From Exiguobacterium marinum DSM 16307 (GTDB lineage: Bacteria; Bacillota; Bacilli; Exiguobacteriales; Exiguobacteriaceae): a stretch of DNA of 64,000 bases. The notes beneath the pieces were generated by a model. That model was not told where the DNA came from. It was given only the letters and a program-made list of their open reading frames with translations, and made no database searches. Below are positions 28,493-36,731 of this stretch, piece after piece. A program made the translations under genes and the position numbers. Numbering within the stretch: position 1 is the stretch's first letter; each line of letters begins with the position of its first letter. The stretch is from positions 194,501 to 258,500 of the forward strand of contig NZ_KK211189.1 in NCBI RefSeq assembly GCF_000620845.1, read 5' to 3'.

Positions 28493-28625
28493 ATGATTGT
28501 TCGTCTTCATCTGTCTCTTCGAGGTCGGAATGATCTCCTTTTGAATCCTCTTCGTGGGAGATGTCCGGTTGATCTCGGTTCAACTTCTCTTTTTCTTCTT
28601 GTTCACGCTTTTCTTTGTCTGACAT
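28491..28625 (-). CDS. small acidic stress-type protein, 44 aa
   Basis: ATG at 28625 has AAAGGATG upstream and opens 44 codons. The product (MSDKEKREQEEKEKLNRDQP and onward, ending EETDEDEQS) is wholly hydrophilic and low complexity, rich in Glu, Asp and Lys, and probably disordered. It has its own terminator and a SigB-like promoter, which support a real stress-induced gene. No family recognised. Confidence 0.65.
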   Translation of the reverse strand: MSDKEKREQEEKEKLNRDQPDISHEEDSKGDHSDLEETDEDEQS

Positions 28626-28664
28626 ATCACGTCATCCTTTCGAAAATCTGACTTGTCGTAACCT

Positions 28665-28690
28665 GTTCCCCAAGCTAGATTTCATGAAAC
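28665..28690 (-). promoter_or_regulatory. SigB-like promoter
   Basis: On the minus strand GTTTCA, 14 bases, GGGAAC, about 40 bases before the 44-aa gene. Confidence 0.55.
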
Positions 28691-28722
28691 GATATTTCAT
28701 CAAACGTAAACAAACTGAAACG

Positions 28723-29004
28723 TCAGGCTTGTACGAAGACGATTTCTTCTTCGCGAAGTTCGACTTTCACGTCTTGGCCTTGGAATAACCATTCATCTTG
28801 TTCCGCCACGACGAAACGGATTCCATCTTCTTCTGTCTCAACGGCCGCATTGTTCACGTCTTCCGTGATGACCCCGACGGAGAAACCGTGCGTCAAGTCT
28901 GTCGAACCCCCGTATTTCGCAAACAAACGAACCGTTTGACCCGCTTCGACTTCCATCTCTTGTTTGAACCATTGGAGCGCTTCTTCTGTTACTTGAATCT
29001 TCAT
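28723..29004 (-). CDS. HesB/YneR-like protein without cysteines
   Basis: 93 residues of the HesB-like fold, close to Bacillus YneR. It reads VTEEALQWFKQEM then VRLFAKYGG and FSVGV. Iron-sulfur carriers of this fold use three cysteines, but this protein has none, so it cannot bind a cluster in the usual way. Role unknown. GGAGGAGATG precedes the ATG. Confidence 0.8.
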   Translation of the reverse strand: MKIQVTEEALQWFKQEMEVEAGQTVRLFAKYGGSTDLTHGFSVGVITEDVNNAAVETEEDGIRFVVAEQDEWLFQGQDVKVELREEEIVFVQA

Positions 29005-29071
29005 AACATCTCCTCCTCTCGACTACTCCTTTCATTCTAAACGTTTCAAAACAGTCGAGCGAGGAAGTTGC

Positions 29072-30031
29072 CTAAAGTGTTGTCCCGACTTGATAGCTGA
29101 CTGTCATTCCATGTGTTTCAGGTTGAGCACCGTTCATCTCGGCAAGCGTCGTTTCAAATAAACGCCTGCCAATCTGTTCATTCGGAGAGAGCATCGTCGA
29201 CAGTCCGAACGCCCGACCAATCGGATGCCCGTCAAATCCGAGCATAGCGACTTCTTCGGGAATGGCAATATGCCTTCGTTGCATCTCTCCTAAAAATCCG
29301 AGGGCGACATAATCAGACGAGAAAAAGAGCGCTCGAGGACGCTCTTTTTGAGAGAGGAACGTTTCAGCCAACCGAACGCCATCCTCGCTCGTCAAATACC
29401 CAGTCCAAATCCATTGCTCACGCGCATGCGCTACTTCATCGAAATAGGCTTGCTGACGCGCAAGGGAACTCGGACTATGGCTTCTCGACAAAATCATACC
29501 AATCTGCTCATACCCGTGACTCTGTAATACACGAATACCGGATACGAATGATGCGTAATGATCGACATGAATCGATGAGATCGTCTCTGGTGCACCGACG
29601 GTCGCCACAGCAATCGGTCCGTAAGCGCGGTACGTCTCCATTTCTTTAAAGGACATCTCGTGCGACAAGACGATCGCCCCATCGACTTCGCGATGCTTCA
29701 ATAGATCAAGCGCTTGCCGTTCCTCGCTCAGCTTATACTCCGTTTGCCACATGACGAGTCGGTAGTTGTGTTCGAGCGCCGCCTTGGCGAGTCCGTTGAC
29801 GAAGAAACCGTAATACGGATGATCCATGTAAGGCAAGATGACGACAACACGTTGCGTTTTTCCTGTCGACAACGTCAACGCCTGTTGATTCCGCAAATAC
29901 CCGAGCTCCTTCATCGCTTTATGGACACGGGCCCGTTTTTCTTTCGATACGTACGGATGCTCGTTCAAGACGCGCGAAACCGTCGTCACCGAAACGTCAG
30001 CGTGCTTTGCGATATCTCGAATATTCGCCAT
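29072..30031 (-). CDS. LacI-family transcriptional regulator
   Basis: 319 residues from ATG 30031 (GGTGAG upstream). The helix-turn-helix is at 2-25 (NIRDIAKHADVSVTTVSRVL), the hinge near 45-58, and a periplasmic-binding-like sugar domain follows with a C-terminal AMLGFDGHPIGR segment. It binds a sugar or sugar phosphate, unknown. It lies 10 bases after a 77-residue ORF and is divergent from pbuG. A 16-bp perfect palindrome upstream of the pair is the likely autoregulatory operator. Confidence 0.88.
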   Translation of the reverse strand: MANIRDIAKHADVSVTTVSRVLNEHPYVSKEKRARVHKAMKELGYLRNQQALTLSTGKTQRVVVILPYMDHPYYGFFVNGLAKAALEHNYRLVMWQTEYKLSEERQALDLLKHREVDGAIVLSHEMSFKEMETYRAYGPIAVATVGAPETISSIHVDHYASFVSGIRVLQSHGYEQIGMILSRSHSPSSLARQQAYFDEVAHAREQWIWTGYLTSEDGVRLAETFLSQKERPRALFFSSDYVALGFLGEMQRRHIAIPEEVAMLGFDGHPIGRAFGLSTMLSPNEQIGRRLFETTLAEMNGAQPETHGMTVSYQVGTTL

Positions 30032-30041
30032 TCGTCTCACC

Positions 30042-30275
30042 TCAACTTGTCAGTCTTTGCATATAGTGTACCCACTCTGCTTGCTGACTGTCACCTCTTT
30101 CGACGACTTGGCAACGGATCGCCTGAACGAGACGGAAGCGCTCTTCTAACGGTAAATGAAGAAACTCTTCACGGAAACGGGTACACAACATTTTTCCAAA
30201 CGGTGTATACAACTGATTGATGACGAGCTCGTATACGATTCCACTGCACCATGTCTTCCACGTTGTCGGCTTCAT
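30042..30275 (-). CDS. hypothetical protein, 77 aa
   Basis: Starts with ATG 30275 after GGGAGGGG, ends 10 bases before the LacI-type gene, so the two form an operon. The protein (MKPTTWKTWCSGIVYELVIN and onward) has no signal peptide; two cysteines are scattered, and the middle (REEFLHLPLEERFRLVQAIR) is helical. No family recognised. It could be a small partner of the regulator, but this is only from position. Confidence 0.6.
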   Translation of the reverse strand: MKPTTWKTWCSGIVYELVINQLYTPFGKMLCTRFREEFLHLPLEERFRLVQAIRCQVVERGDSQQAEWVHYMQRLTS

Positions 30276-30302
30276 ATCGGTTCCCCTCCCTTTGTCTATA
30301 CC

Positions 30303-30331
30303 GTATCTTCTGAAACGCGTTTCAGAGCAAG
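30303..30331 (-). promoter_or_regulatory. LacI-type operator and promoter region
   Basis: CTGAAACGCGTTTCAG (30310-30325) is a perfect 16-bp palindrome. On the minus strand it lies within the spacer after a TTGCTC, so bound regulator would block the promoter of the 77-aa/lacI pair. Confidence 0.6.
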
Positions 30332-30350
30332 CATCTTTTTAGAAAAGTTA

Positions 30351-30363
30351 ATTTCCGAACATT
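30351..30363 (+). promoter_or_regulatory. PurR box 1
   Basis: ATTTCCGAACATT fits the Bacillus PurR consensus AWWWCCGAACWWT completely. It lies 45 bases upstream of the pbuG -35 element. Confidence 0.65.
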
Positions 30364-30407
30364 TTTTACTACTATTCCTCATTTTCCATGTTTTTTACGT
30401 AAAACAA

Positions 30408-30436
30408 TTGACGTGAATCGAACATTTTTGTATAGT
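30408..30436 (+). promoter_or_regulatory. SigA promoter of pbuG with a partial PurR box
   Basis: TTGACG, 17 bases, TATAGT. The spacer contains TGAATCGAACATT (30414-30426), a degenerate PurR box, so a repressor there would occlude RNA polymerase. Confidence 0.7.
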
Positions 30437-30476
30437 CATCAAGTTGATAACGTTAATTTACTCATTTTTTTCAATT

Positions 30477-30489
30477 AATGTTCGGAAAT
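30477..30489 (-). promoter_or_regulatory. PurR box 2, inverted
   Basis: AATGTTCGGAAAT is the exact reverse complement of box 1. It lies in the leader, 24 bases before the pbuG start. Confidence 0.65.
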
Positions 30490-30513
30490 AGACTGTAATA
30501 AGGAGTTTTATCG

Positions 30514-31803
30514 ATGAATATCTTTCAGCTGAAACAACATGGGACGAATGTTAAACAAGAAGTGACCGCTGGGATCACAACGTTCGTCACAATGGCGTAC
30601 ATCTCTGTCGTCAACCCGGCGATCCTATCTGACGCAGGTATCCCGTTCGCACAAGCTTTCACAGCAACAATCATTGCCATCCTCATCGGGACAGGCTTGA
30701 TGGCGTTTTATGCGAACTTACCAATCGCTGTTGCGCCAGGGATGGGACTAAACGCATTCTTCGCTTACACGCTCGTCGCCCAAGAGCAGATTGCCCCGTC
30801 TGCCGCGCTCGGTGTCGTCTTCGTCTCGTCCGTATTCTTCTTGATTTTGTCGCTCTCTCCGATTCGAACGAAGTTGATTCAAGCGATCCCGACTTCGTTG
30901 AAGCATGCCATCACGACCGGGATTGGGCTCTTCATCGCTTCACTCGGTTTGAAGTTATCGGGCTTAATCGTCGCCGATGAGGCGAACTTGGTGCGTCTCG
31001 GTGACGTGTCTTCTCCAGAAGTTCTACTCGTACTAGGCGGTTTGATCGTCTCAGCACTCCTCTTCTCACGAAACGTACCCGGTTCTTTACTCATCGGGAT
31101 GGTACTTACCGGGATTGCGGCATACTTCATGGATATCTTAAAAATCGACGGTGTCACGGCGATGCCGACGCTTCCGGAGGGACTCATGGTCAACCCCGTG
31201 ACGGCATTTAGTGATGTCATTCAATACGGTTTGTTCGGTGCCGTCCTCTCGTTCTTCCTCGTCACATTGTTCGATACGACAGGTACGCTTGTCGGTGTCG
31301 GAAAACAAGCCGGTCTCTTAAAAGAAGACGGAACGATCGAGAATGGTCACCGTGCACTCTTTGCCGATTCGCTTGCTACAATGGGTGGATCACTCGTCGG
31401 AACGAGCCCGTCTACGGCATACATCGAGTCTGCTGCCGGTGTCGCCCAAGGTGGACGTACGGGTCTCACGACGACCATCGTCGCTGGATTGTTCGGATTG
31501 ACACTCTTCTTCAGCCCGCTCATCGGTGCCATTTCTGGCGTAGCGGCGATCACGGCTCCTGCCCTCATCATCGTCGGTGCGCTCATGTTGACGAATGTCC
31601 GGTACATCGATTGGAGTGACTTTAGCGAATACTTCCCGGCGTTCATGACGATTTTGATCATGCCTTTGTCAGGAAGCATCGAACGCGGAATCGCATTCGG
31701 GTTCATCTTATACCCAATCTTCAAAGCAATGAACAAAGAGACGGTTCACCCGCTCATCTACTTGTTCGGCGCACTCTTCATTTTGGAAATGTTCTTCCTA
31801 TAA
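30514..31803 (+). CDS. pbuG: guanine/hypoxanthine permease, AzgA type
   Basis: 429 residues, NCS2/AzgA family with about twelve membrane segments; imports guanine and hypoxanthine (PbuG, or adenine as PbuO). Motifs TFVTMAYISVVNPAIL near 22-37, APGMGLNAFFAYT near 72-84 and GTSPSTAYIESAAGV near 295-309 are typical. Unlike xpt-pbuX no purine aptamer is seen upstream; PurR-like boxes are. AAGGAG precedes ATG 30514. Confidence 0.88.
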   Translation: MNIFQLKQHGTNVKQEVTAGITTFVTMAYISVVNPAILSDAGIPFAQAFTATIIAILIGTGLMAFYANLPIAVAPGMGLNAFFAYTLVAQEQIAPSAALGVVFVSSVFFLILSLSPIRTKLIQAIPTSLKHAITTGIGLFIASLGLKLSGLIVADEANLVRLGDVSSPEVLLVLGGLIVSALLFSRNVPGSLLIGMVLTGIAAYFMDILKIDGVTAMPTLPEGLMVNPVTAFSDVIQYGLFGAVLSFFLVTLFDTTGTLVGVGKQAGLLKEDGTIENGHRALFADSLATMGGSLVGTSPSTAYIESAAGVAQGGRTGLTTTIVAGLFGLTLFFSPLIGAISGVAAITAPALIIVGALMLTNVRYIDWSDFSEYFPAFMTILIMPLSGSIERGIAFGFILYPIFKAMNKETVHPLIYLFGALFILEMFFL

Positions 31804-31812
31804 GTTAGACAG

Positions 31813-31844
31813 AAGATCCTTGTCATGTGACGAGGATCTTTTTC
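31813..31844 (+). terminator. terminator of pbuG
   Basis: AGATCCTTGTC pairs with GACGAGGATCT, then TTTTTCTG. Confidence 0.85.
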
Positions 31845-31994
31845 TGTTATACGTGCTCCTTCCCTGTTTTATATCAGAAAAGAGATGAATATTGGTTCAG
31901 TGAGATGCGTTATCAATTAGACAGTATTTTACAAATAAATAAGTTTTTCTCCCCATTTTTCTGTCACTTTCCTACGCTTTATGAAATAATGACG

Positions 31995-32009
31995 TTGAAA
32001 TCGTTATCA
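31995..32009 (+). promoter_or_regulatory. cre site of lutABC
   Basis: TTGAAATCGTTATCA fits the catabolite-responsive consensus WTGNAANCGNWNNCW. It is 23 bases before lutA, so CcpA could repress lactate use when sugar is plentiful. The rest of 31845-31994 holds no clear gene. Confidence 0.6.
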
Positions 32010-32032
32010 TTTAGAAGAAAGAAGGAATGGCT

Positions 32033-32770
32033 ATGCCGAATGTAGCTTTATTCGTCACATGTTTATCTGATACGTTGTTCCCATCTGTCGGAAAAGCGAC
32101 AGTCGAACTACTCGAACATTTAGGATGCGATGTGACTTTCCCGTTTGAACAGACGTGCTGTGGGCAACCTGCCTATAATAGTGGTTATCATGAGGAAACG
32201 AAGAAAATCGCCAAGCACATGATTGAAACGTTTGAGAAGGCAGATGCAGAGTATATCGTCGGACCATCAGGATCTTGTGTCATGATGATGCGCGACTATC
32301 CACATTTATTTCAAGATGACCCGATGTGGGGACCACGCGCAGAAGCGCACGCCGCCAAAACGTTCGAACTGACGCAGTTCATCGTTGATGTGCTCGAAGT
32401 CACCGATGTCGGTGCTAAGTTCCCTAGTAAGGCGACGTACCATGCATCCTGTCATATGACTCGCCTCCTCGGAATTGAAGCAGCTCCCGGGAAATTGCTC
32501 GAGAACGTCGACGGTCTGACGATGATTCCACTTGAGAACGTACATAACTGTTGCGGGTTTGGAGGAACGTTCTCTGTCAAAATGCCGGATGTGTCGGTCC
32601 AGATGGTGGATGAGAAAGTCGAGTCCATCTTACAGTCAGGCGCAGAGGTGTTGATTGGAGCTGATGCTTCATGCCTAATGAATATCGGTGGACGTCTTCA
32701 TAAACAAGGACATCCGATTAAAGTGATGCATATTGCCGAAGTCTTAAATGAAGGAGTGAAGCAAGCATGA
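32033..32770 (+). CDS. lutA: lactate utilization protein LutA
   Basis: 245 residues from ATG 32033, six bases after AAGGA; the ATG at 32027 touches that site. It is the cysteine-rich (CCG-domain) subunit of the iron-sulfur L-lactate oxidising complex that converts L-lactate to pyruvate. The two CCG motifs are [12 protein letters not shown] (about 40-51) and [13 protein letters not shown] (about 171-183), and GASCHMTR-like [10 protein letters not shown] is present. First gene of lutABC. Confidence 0.95.
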   Translation: MPNVALFVTCLSDTLFPSVGKATVELLEHLGCDVTFPFEQTCCGQPAYNSGYHEETKKIAKHMIETFEKADAEYIVGPSGSCVMMMRDYPHLFQDDPMWGPRAEAHAAKTFELTQFIVDVLEVTDVGAKFPSKATYHASCHMTRLLGIEAAPGKLLENVDGLTMIPLENVHNCCGFGGTFSVKMPDVSVQMVDEKVESILQSGAEVLIGADASCLMNIGGRLHKQGHPIKVMHIAEVLNEGVKQA

Positions 32771-34173
32771 GCATGGGGATTCGGTTAGATGAGAAGTTTC
32801 AGGACCGTCGGAAAGACGGGATTGAGGATGCGTTTATGCGTCAAGCCGTCAGTTCGGCTCAAAACCGACTGCGCGATGGACGGTTGAACGCTGCGGGCGA
32901 ACTCGGGGACTGGGAAGCATTCCGTGACCACTCGGAAGAGATTCGTCAGCATGTGCTTGAACATTTGGACTATTACTTATATCAATTGAGTGAAAACGTC
33001 TCAAAACGCGGCGGGAGCGTCTTCTTTGCAGAGACACCAGAAGAAGCGAACCGCTACATTCGGGAAGTCGTTCGCTCGAAACAAGCCAAACATGTCGTGA
33101 AATCAAAATCGATGGTCACAGAAGAAATCGGATTGAACGAGGCGCTTCAGGAAGAAGGATGCACCGTCGTCGAGTCCGACCTTGGGGAATGGATCTTACA
33201 ACTCGACGAAGATCCACCGTCTCACATCGTCGCTCCTGCCTTGCATAAAGACCGAGACGCTGTGCATGAAACGTTCACTGCTCACGGATATATCGGCTCG
33301 AACGACCCGACTGAACTCGGTCGCTATGCGCGACAAGAACTACGGAAAGACTTTTTGAAGGCAGAAGTCGGCATCACCGGCTGTAATTTCGCCATTGCGG
33401 AGAGTGGAGCCGTCGGGCTTGTGACAAATGAAGGAAACGGACGCATGGTGACATCACTTCCTGACACGGTCATCTCTGTTATGGGGATGGAACGCGTCGT
33501 CCCTTCCTATGAAGAGTTCGAGGTACTCGTCAATATGCTTTGTCGAAGCGCCGTCGGTCAGCGACTCACTTCATATATCACGACGTTCGCCGGGACACGA
33601 GCGATCGGCGAAGTCGATGGACCAGAAGAGTTCCACCTCGTCATCGTCGACAACAAACGATCAGGCATTCTCGGCACACAGTTTCAATCTGTCCTGCAAT
33701 GTATTCGTTGCGCGGCCTGTATCAATGTCTGCCCTGTCTACCGTCATATCGGTGGTCATGCGTACGGCTCCATCTATCCTGGTCCGATTGGTGCCGTCTT
33801 GGCCCCACTCCTTGACGGGTATGAGAACTACAAAGAACTCCCCTACGCGTCGAGTCTATGTGGCGCCTGTACAGAGGCATGTCCTGTGAAGATTCCGCTA
33901 CATGAACTGTTGATCGAACACCGCCGTGTCATCGTAGAAGAGAATAAACAATCACCTTTCGTGGAGCGGATTGCGATGAAAGGATTTGCCGTCACGGCTT
34001 CGAGTCCGTTCTTATTTGAAGCAGCGGAACACGTTGCACCGTTTGCGTCATCACCATTCGCCACGTCTGGTCAGATTGAAAAAGGACTACCAGCTTGGAC
34101 GGACTCAAAAGACTTACCACAGCCAAACAAACAGACCGTTCGAGATTGGTTCAAGAAACGAGGGAACGCCTGA
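32767..34173 (+). CDS. lutB: iron-sulfur protein LutB
   Basis: 468 residues. N-terminal LUD domain (about 65-295) and two 4Fe-4S motifs, [14 protein letters not shown] (about 314-327) and [13 protein letters not shown] (about 364-376). It carries electrons from lactate in the LutABC complex. The ATG overlaps lutA by four bases. Length as in Bacillus LutB. Confidence 0.95.
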   Translation: MSMGIRLDEKFQDRRKDGIEDAFMRQAVSSAQNRLRDGRLNAAGELGDWEAFRDHSEEIRQHVLEHLDYYLYQLSENVSKRGGSVFFAETPEEANRYIREVVRSKQAKHVVKSKSMVTEEIGLNEALQEEGCTVVESDLGEWILQLDEDPPSHIVAPALHKDRDAVHETFTAHGYIGSNDPTELGRYARQELRKDFLKAEVGITGCNFAIAESGAVGLVTNEGNGRMVTSLPDTVISVMGMERVVPSYEEFEVLVNMLCRSAVGQRLTSYITTFAGTRAIGEVDGPEEFHLVIVDNKRSGILGTQFQSVLQCIRCAACINVCPVYRHIGGHAYGSIYPGPIGAVLAPLLDGYENYKELPYASSLCGACTEACPVKIPLHELLIEHRRVIVEENKQSPFVERIAMKGFAVTASSPFLFEAAEHVAPFASSPFATSGQIEKGLPAWTDSKDLPQPNKQTVRDWFKKRGNA

Positions 34174-34865
34174 TGAATCCTGGAACAATCACAAACCGTG
34201 AAGACTTTTTAAAACGAATCGCGAAACAACTTGGTCGTGAAATTGACCTCACACCACCGAAACGCGAATATAAGAACCATCCACAAGATCACGTGTTAAA
34301 AGGTGTGAGTGAAGAAGAACTGCTTGAGACGTTTCGCATGGTCGCGACCCGAATCCACACCGATTTAGTAGAATGTGAATCGAAACATCTTGATGATACA
34401 CTCCGTCTCTTGATTGAACGCTATGAAGGAACGCGCATCCTTGCGGAAAACGATGAACGGATTTCTGCTTGGGCACCCTCAACGAGTGAGACGTTCGCTT
34501 GGTGGGATTCGACACAACCGGAAATGAGTCGAGATTTGGCTATACGTGCTGACATCGGAATCACAATTGCGGATGCGGCGTTTGCGGAAAGTGCGACGAT
34601 CGTCCAATATGCGAAACCTGGTAAATCACGGACCATCAGTCTGTTACCACAAGACCATATCGCGATCATCCCAAAATCTGTCCTTGTTCCGCGCATGACG
34701 CAAACGGCACAACAACTTGCCGCACTAGACCGAGACGGCCTTCATTCCCCGAACGGTGTCAATTTCATCTCTGGACCGTCAAACTCAGCCGACATCGAGA
34801 TGAATCTCATTGTCGGCGTTCATGGTCCTGTTCGAGTCGCCTATATTTTAGTGCATGATTTATAA
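34173..34865 (+). CDS. lutC: lactate utilization protein LutC
   Basis: 230 residues, a stand-alone LUD domain. ATG 34173 overlaps the lutB stop by one base (TGATG); longer upstream frames overlap lutB. Conserved parts are DIGITIADAAFAESATIV and the end GPVRVAYILVHDL. Third subunit of the L-lactate oxidation complex. The stop lies only four bases before the tip of an insertion sequence, and no native terminator remains between them. Confidence 0.94.
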   Translation: MNPGTITNREDFLKRIAKQLGREIDLTPPKREYKNHPQDHVLKGVSEEELLETFRMVATRIHTDLVECESKHLDDTLRLLIERYEGTRILAENDERISAWAPSTSETFAWWDSTQPEMSRDLAIRADIGITIADAAFAESATIVQYAKPGKSRTISLLPQDHIAIIPKSVLVPRMTQTAQQLAALDRDGLHSPNGVNFISGPSNSADIEMNLIVGVHGPVRVAYILVHDL

Positions 34866-34869
34866 GAAA

Positions 34870-34886
34870 AGAGGCTGGGACATAAC
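34870..34886 (+). repeat. left terminal inverted repeat
   Basis: AGAGGCTGGGACATAAC; the mate is at 36694-36710. The next bases CCCAG can also pair with its own CTGGG. Confidence 0.85.
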
Positions 34887-34905
34887 CCAGTAGATTTATA
34901 AGAAA

Positions 34906-34944
34906 GAGGCCCCCGTGAGCGACTTGTTCGCTCGCGGGGGCCTC
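34906..34944 (+). terminator. strong stem-loop in the left end of the IS
   Basis: GAGGCCCCCG pairs with CGGGGGCCTC and TGAGCG with CGCTCG around a 7-base loop; TTGTCATTTTT follows. It would stop lutC transcripts before the transposase gene. Confidence 0.8.
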
Positions 34945-35045
34945 TTGTCATTTTTATGGGTTCGTGCACGCATTTCGGACTAAACAGATAGGGGCGACCT
35001 CTGATAAAGTTAAAGTGACCAAACCATAACTTTGGAGGTGCCCCT

Positions 35046-36731
35046 ATGTACAAAGAGTATACCATGAACCAATTGGTTTTGCCCCTAGATTTAGAAGTCC
35101 GGCTGCAGGAAAACGATATCGCCTTCGCCGTCCATGACCTCGTCGAACAGATCCCGGACGAGGCATTCGAACCGTTCTGGCGAACGACGGGCTGCCCGGC
35201 CTATCACCCGCGCATGATGATGAAAATCGTCCTCTGCGCCTACACACAGTCCGCGTTCTCAGGACGAAAGATCGAGGGCCTTCTCAAGGACAGCCTACGG
35301 ATGATGTGGCTCGCCCAGGGCCACGAGCCGAGTTATCGGACGATCAACCGTTTCCGTGTCCATCCGGCCGTTTCCCCGATCCTGAAGGAGGCTTTCGTCG
35401 CCTTCCGGTGCCATCTCGTCGAGACCGGCGCAATCGATGAGGAGGCGATCTTCATCGACGGCACGAAAATCGAGGCGAACGCCAACCGCTACACCTTCGT
35501 CTGGCGCAGGGCGGTCGAAAAACACCACGCCGCGCTCGTCGAGAAGTCGAACCAGATGTACGACGAGCTGATGGCCGACCAGGTCATCCCTGAGATCGAA
35601 CGGGAGAGCCCGGACGCGCTCACGGCCCAAGAGCTGGAACAAATCGCAGCGCGACTCGAGGAAACGATCGAGTCCATCAACGAGGAGATCAGCTCAACGA
35701 CGGACGTCGAGGAACGGAAACGATTGCGTGCGGAACGTAAGAAGCCCCGCCATCTCCGCAAACAGGCTGCCGACTTCGCGGCCCGGAAACGTCGATACGA
35801 GGAACACATGGCCACCTTCGGCACACGCAACAGCTATTCGAAGACCGACCGTGACGCGACGTTCATGCGGATGAAAGAGGATCACATGAAGAACGGTCAA
35901 CTGAAACCTGGCTACAACGTCCAAATCGCAACCGAAGGTCAGTACACGCTCGCCTATGACGTCTATCCGAACCCGACCGACACGAAAACGTTGATCCCGT
36001 TCCTCGACGAGATCGAAACCTTCCTCGACCTGCCCGCCTACATCGTCGCCGATGCCGGGTACGGGAGCCAACAGAACTACACGGACATCCTCGAGCGCCG
36101 AGGGCGCCAACCTTTGATCCCGCACACGATGTACCGGAAGGAACAGAAGAAGAAATGGCGCGACGACCCGTTCAACCTCGCGAACTGGGCATATGACGAG
36201 GGGACCGACACGTTCACGTGTCCGGACGGAAGAAAGCTTCCGTTCAGTCACGAGTCCCACCGAACCGACCGTGACGGCTTCATCCGTGATTTTCGTGTGT
36301 ACGCGTGCGAGAGCTGCGTCGATTGCCCGTTCCGAGAGCTGTGCACGAAAGCCGAGGAAGGGAGACACCGCCAGGTCAGCGTGAACGGGACCTGGGAAGA
36401 ACAAAAGAATATGACGAGAACGCTGCTTTCGGATGAGAAAACCGGTGCCGTCTATGCCCGACGCAAGACGGACGTGGAACCAGTTTTTGGATATCTGAAG
36501 GCCAATTTGGGTTTCACCCGCTTCTCCGTAAGGGGGAAACAGCGTGTGAAATGTGAGCTCGGCTTCGCCCTCATGGCGGTGAACCTACGAAAGTTCATCG
36601 CCAATGGCATCGGCGGAAGTACAAAGAAGGGGTCCGGCCACCGAAAATCGGTGACCGGACCCCTCTTTTTATCAAAATCTCTAAAACCGGCTAGTTATGT
36701 CCCAGCCTCTACTTTTATCATGACACGGTGA
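35046..36731 (+). CDS. IS1182-family transposase
   Basis: 561 residues, DDE transposase. N-terminal DUF772-type region (PAYHPRMMMKIVLCAY, 51-66) is followed by the FIDGTKIEANANRY Asp motif, the YIVADAGYGSQQNY second Asp, and VEPVFGYLKANLGFTRF with the terminal Glu. All three acidic residues are present, so it may be active. GGAGGTG precedes ATG 35046. No stop lies within the element: the frame runs through the terminator hairpin and right repeat and ends at TGA 36729-36731 in flanking DNA, adding about 35 unlikely residues. Confidence 0.9.
   Translation: MYKEYTMNQLVLPLDLEVRLQENDIAFAVHDLVEQIPDEAFEPFWRTTGCPAYHPRMMMKIVLCAYTQSAFSGRKIEGLLKDSLRMMWLAQGHEPSYRTINRFRVHPAVSPILKEAFVAFRCHLVETGAIDEEAIFIDGTKIEANANRYTFVWRRAVEKHHAALVEKSNQMYDELMADQVIPEIERESPDALTAQELEQIAARLEETIESINEEISSTTDVEERKRLRAERKKPRHLRKQAADFAARKRRYEEHMATFGTRNSYSKTDRDATFMRMKEDHMKNGQLKPGYNVQIATEGQYTLAYDVYPNPTDTKTLIPFLDEIETFLDLPAYIVADAGYGSQQNYTDILERRGRQPLIPHTMYRKEQKKKWRDDPFNLANWAYDEGTDTFTCPDGRKLPFSHESHRTDRDGFIRDFRVYACESCVDCPFRELCTKAEEGRHRQVSVNGTWEEQKNMTRTLLSDEKTGAVYARRKTDVEPVFGYLKANLGFTRFSVRGKQRVKCELGFALMAVNLRKFIANGIGGSTKKGSGHRKSVTGPLFLSKSLKPASYVPASTFIMTR
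36628..36670 (+). terminator. terminator in the IS right end
   Basis: GGGGTCCGG and CACCG pair with CGGTG and CCGGACCCC, then CTTTTT. It lies inside the open transposase frame. Confidence 0.8.
36694..36710 (-). repeat. right terminal inverted repeat
   Basis: GTTATGTCCCAGCCTCT, the exact complement of the left repeat. Confidence 0.85.

Larger units (their letters stand above)
34870..36710 (+). mobile_element. IS1182-like insertion sequence
   Basis: Ends are inverted repeats of 17 bp, AGAGGCTGGGACATAAC at 34870-34886 and its complement at 36694-36710, giving a 1841-bp element around one transposase gene. Base composition is richer in G and C than its neighbours. I see no clear short target duplication. 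The sequence GATTTATAAGAAA at the end of lutC (34857-34869) recurs just inside the left end (34893-34905), so the exact left boundary and insertion history are uncertain. Confidence 0.85.

Noticed and set aside
34870-34900. Short target-site duplication of the IS
   Set aside because: The bases outside both ends (ATAAGAAA and ACTTTTAT) do not match as a direct repeat.
35489-36404. Long frames opposite the transposase gene
   Set aside because: The region is GC-rich, so stop codons are rare on the other strand. No start site and no recognisable product.
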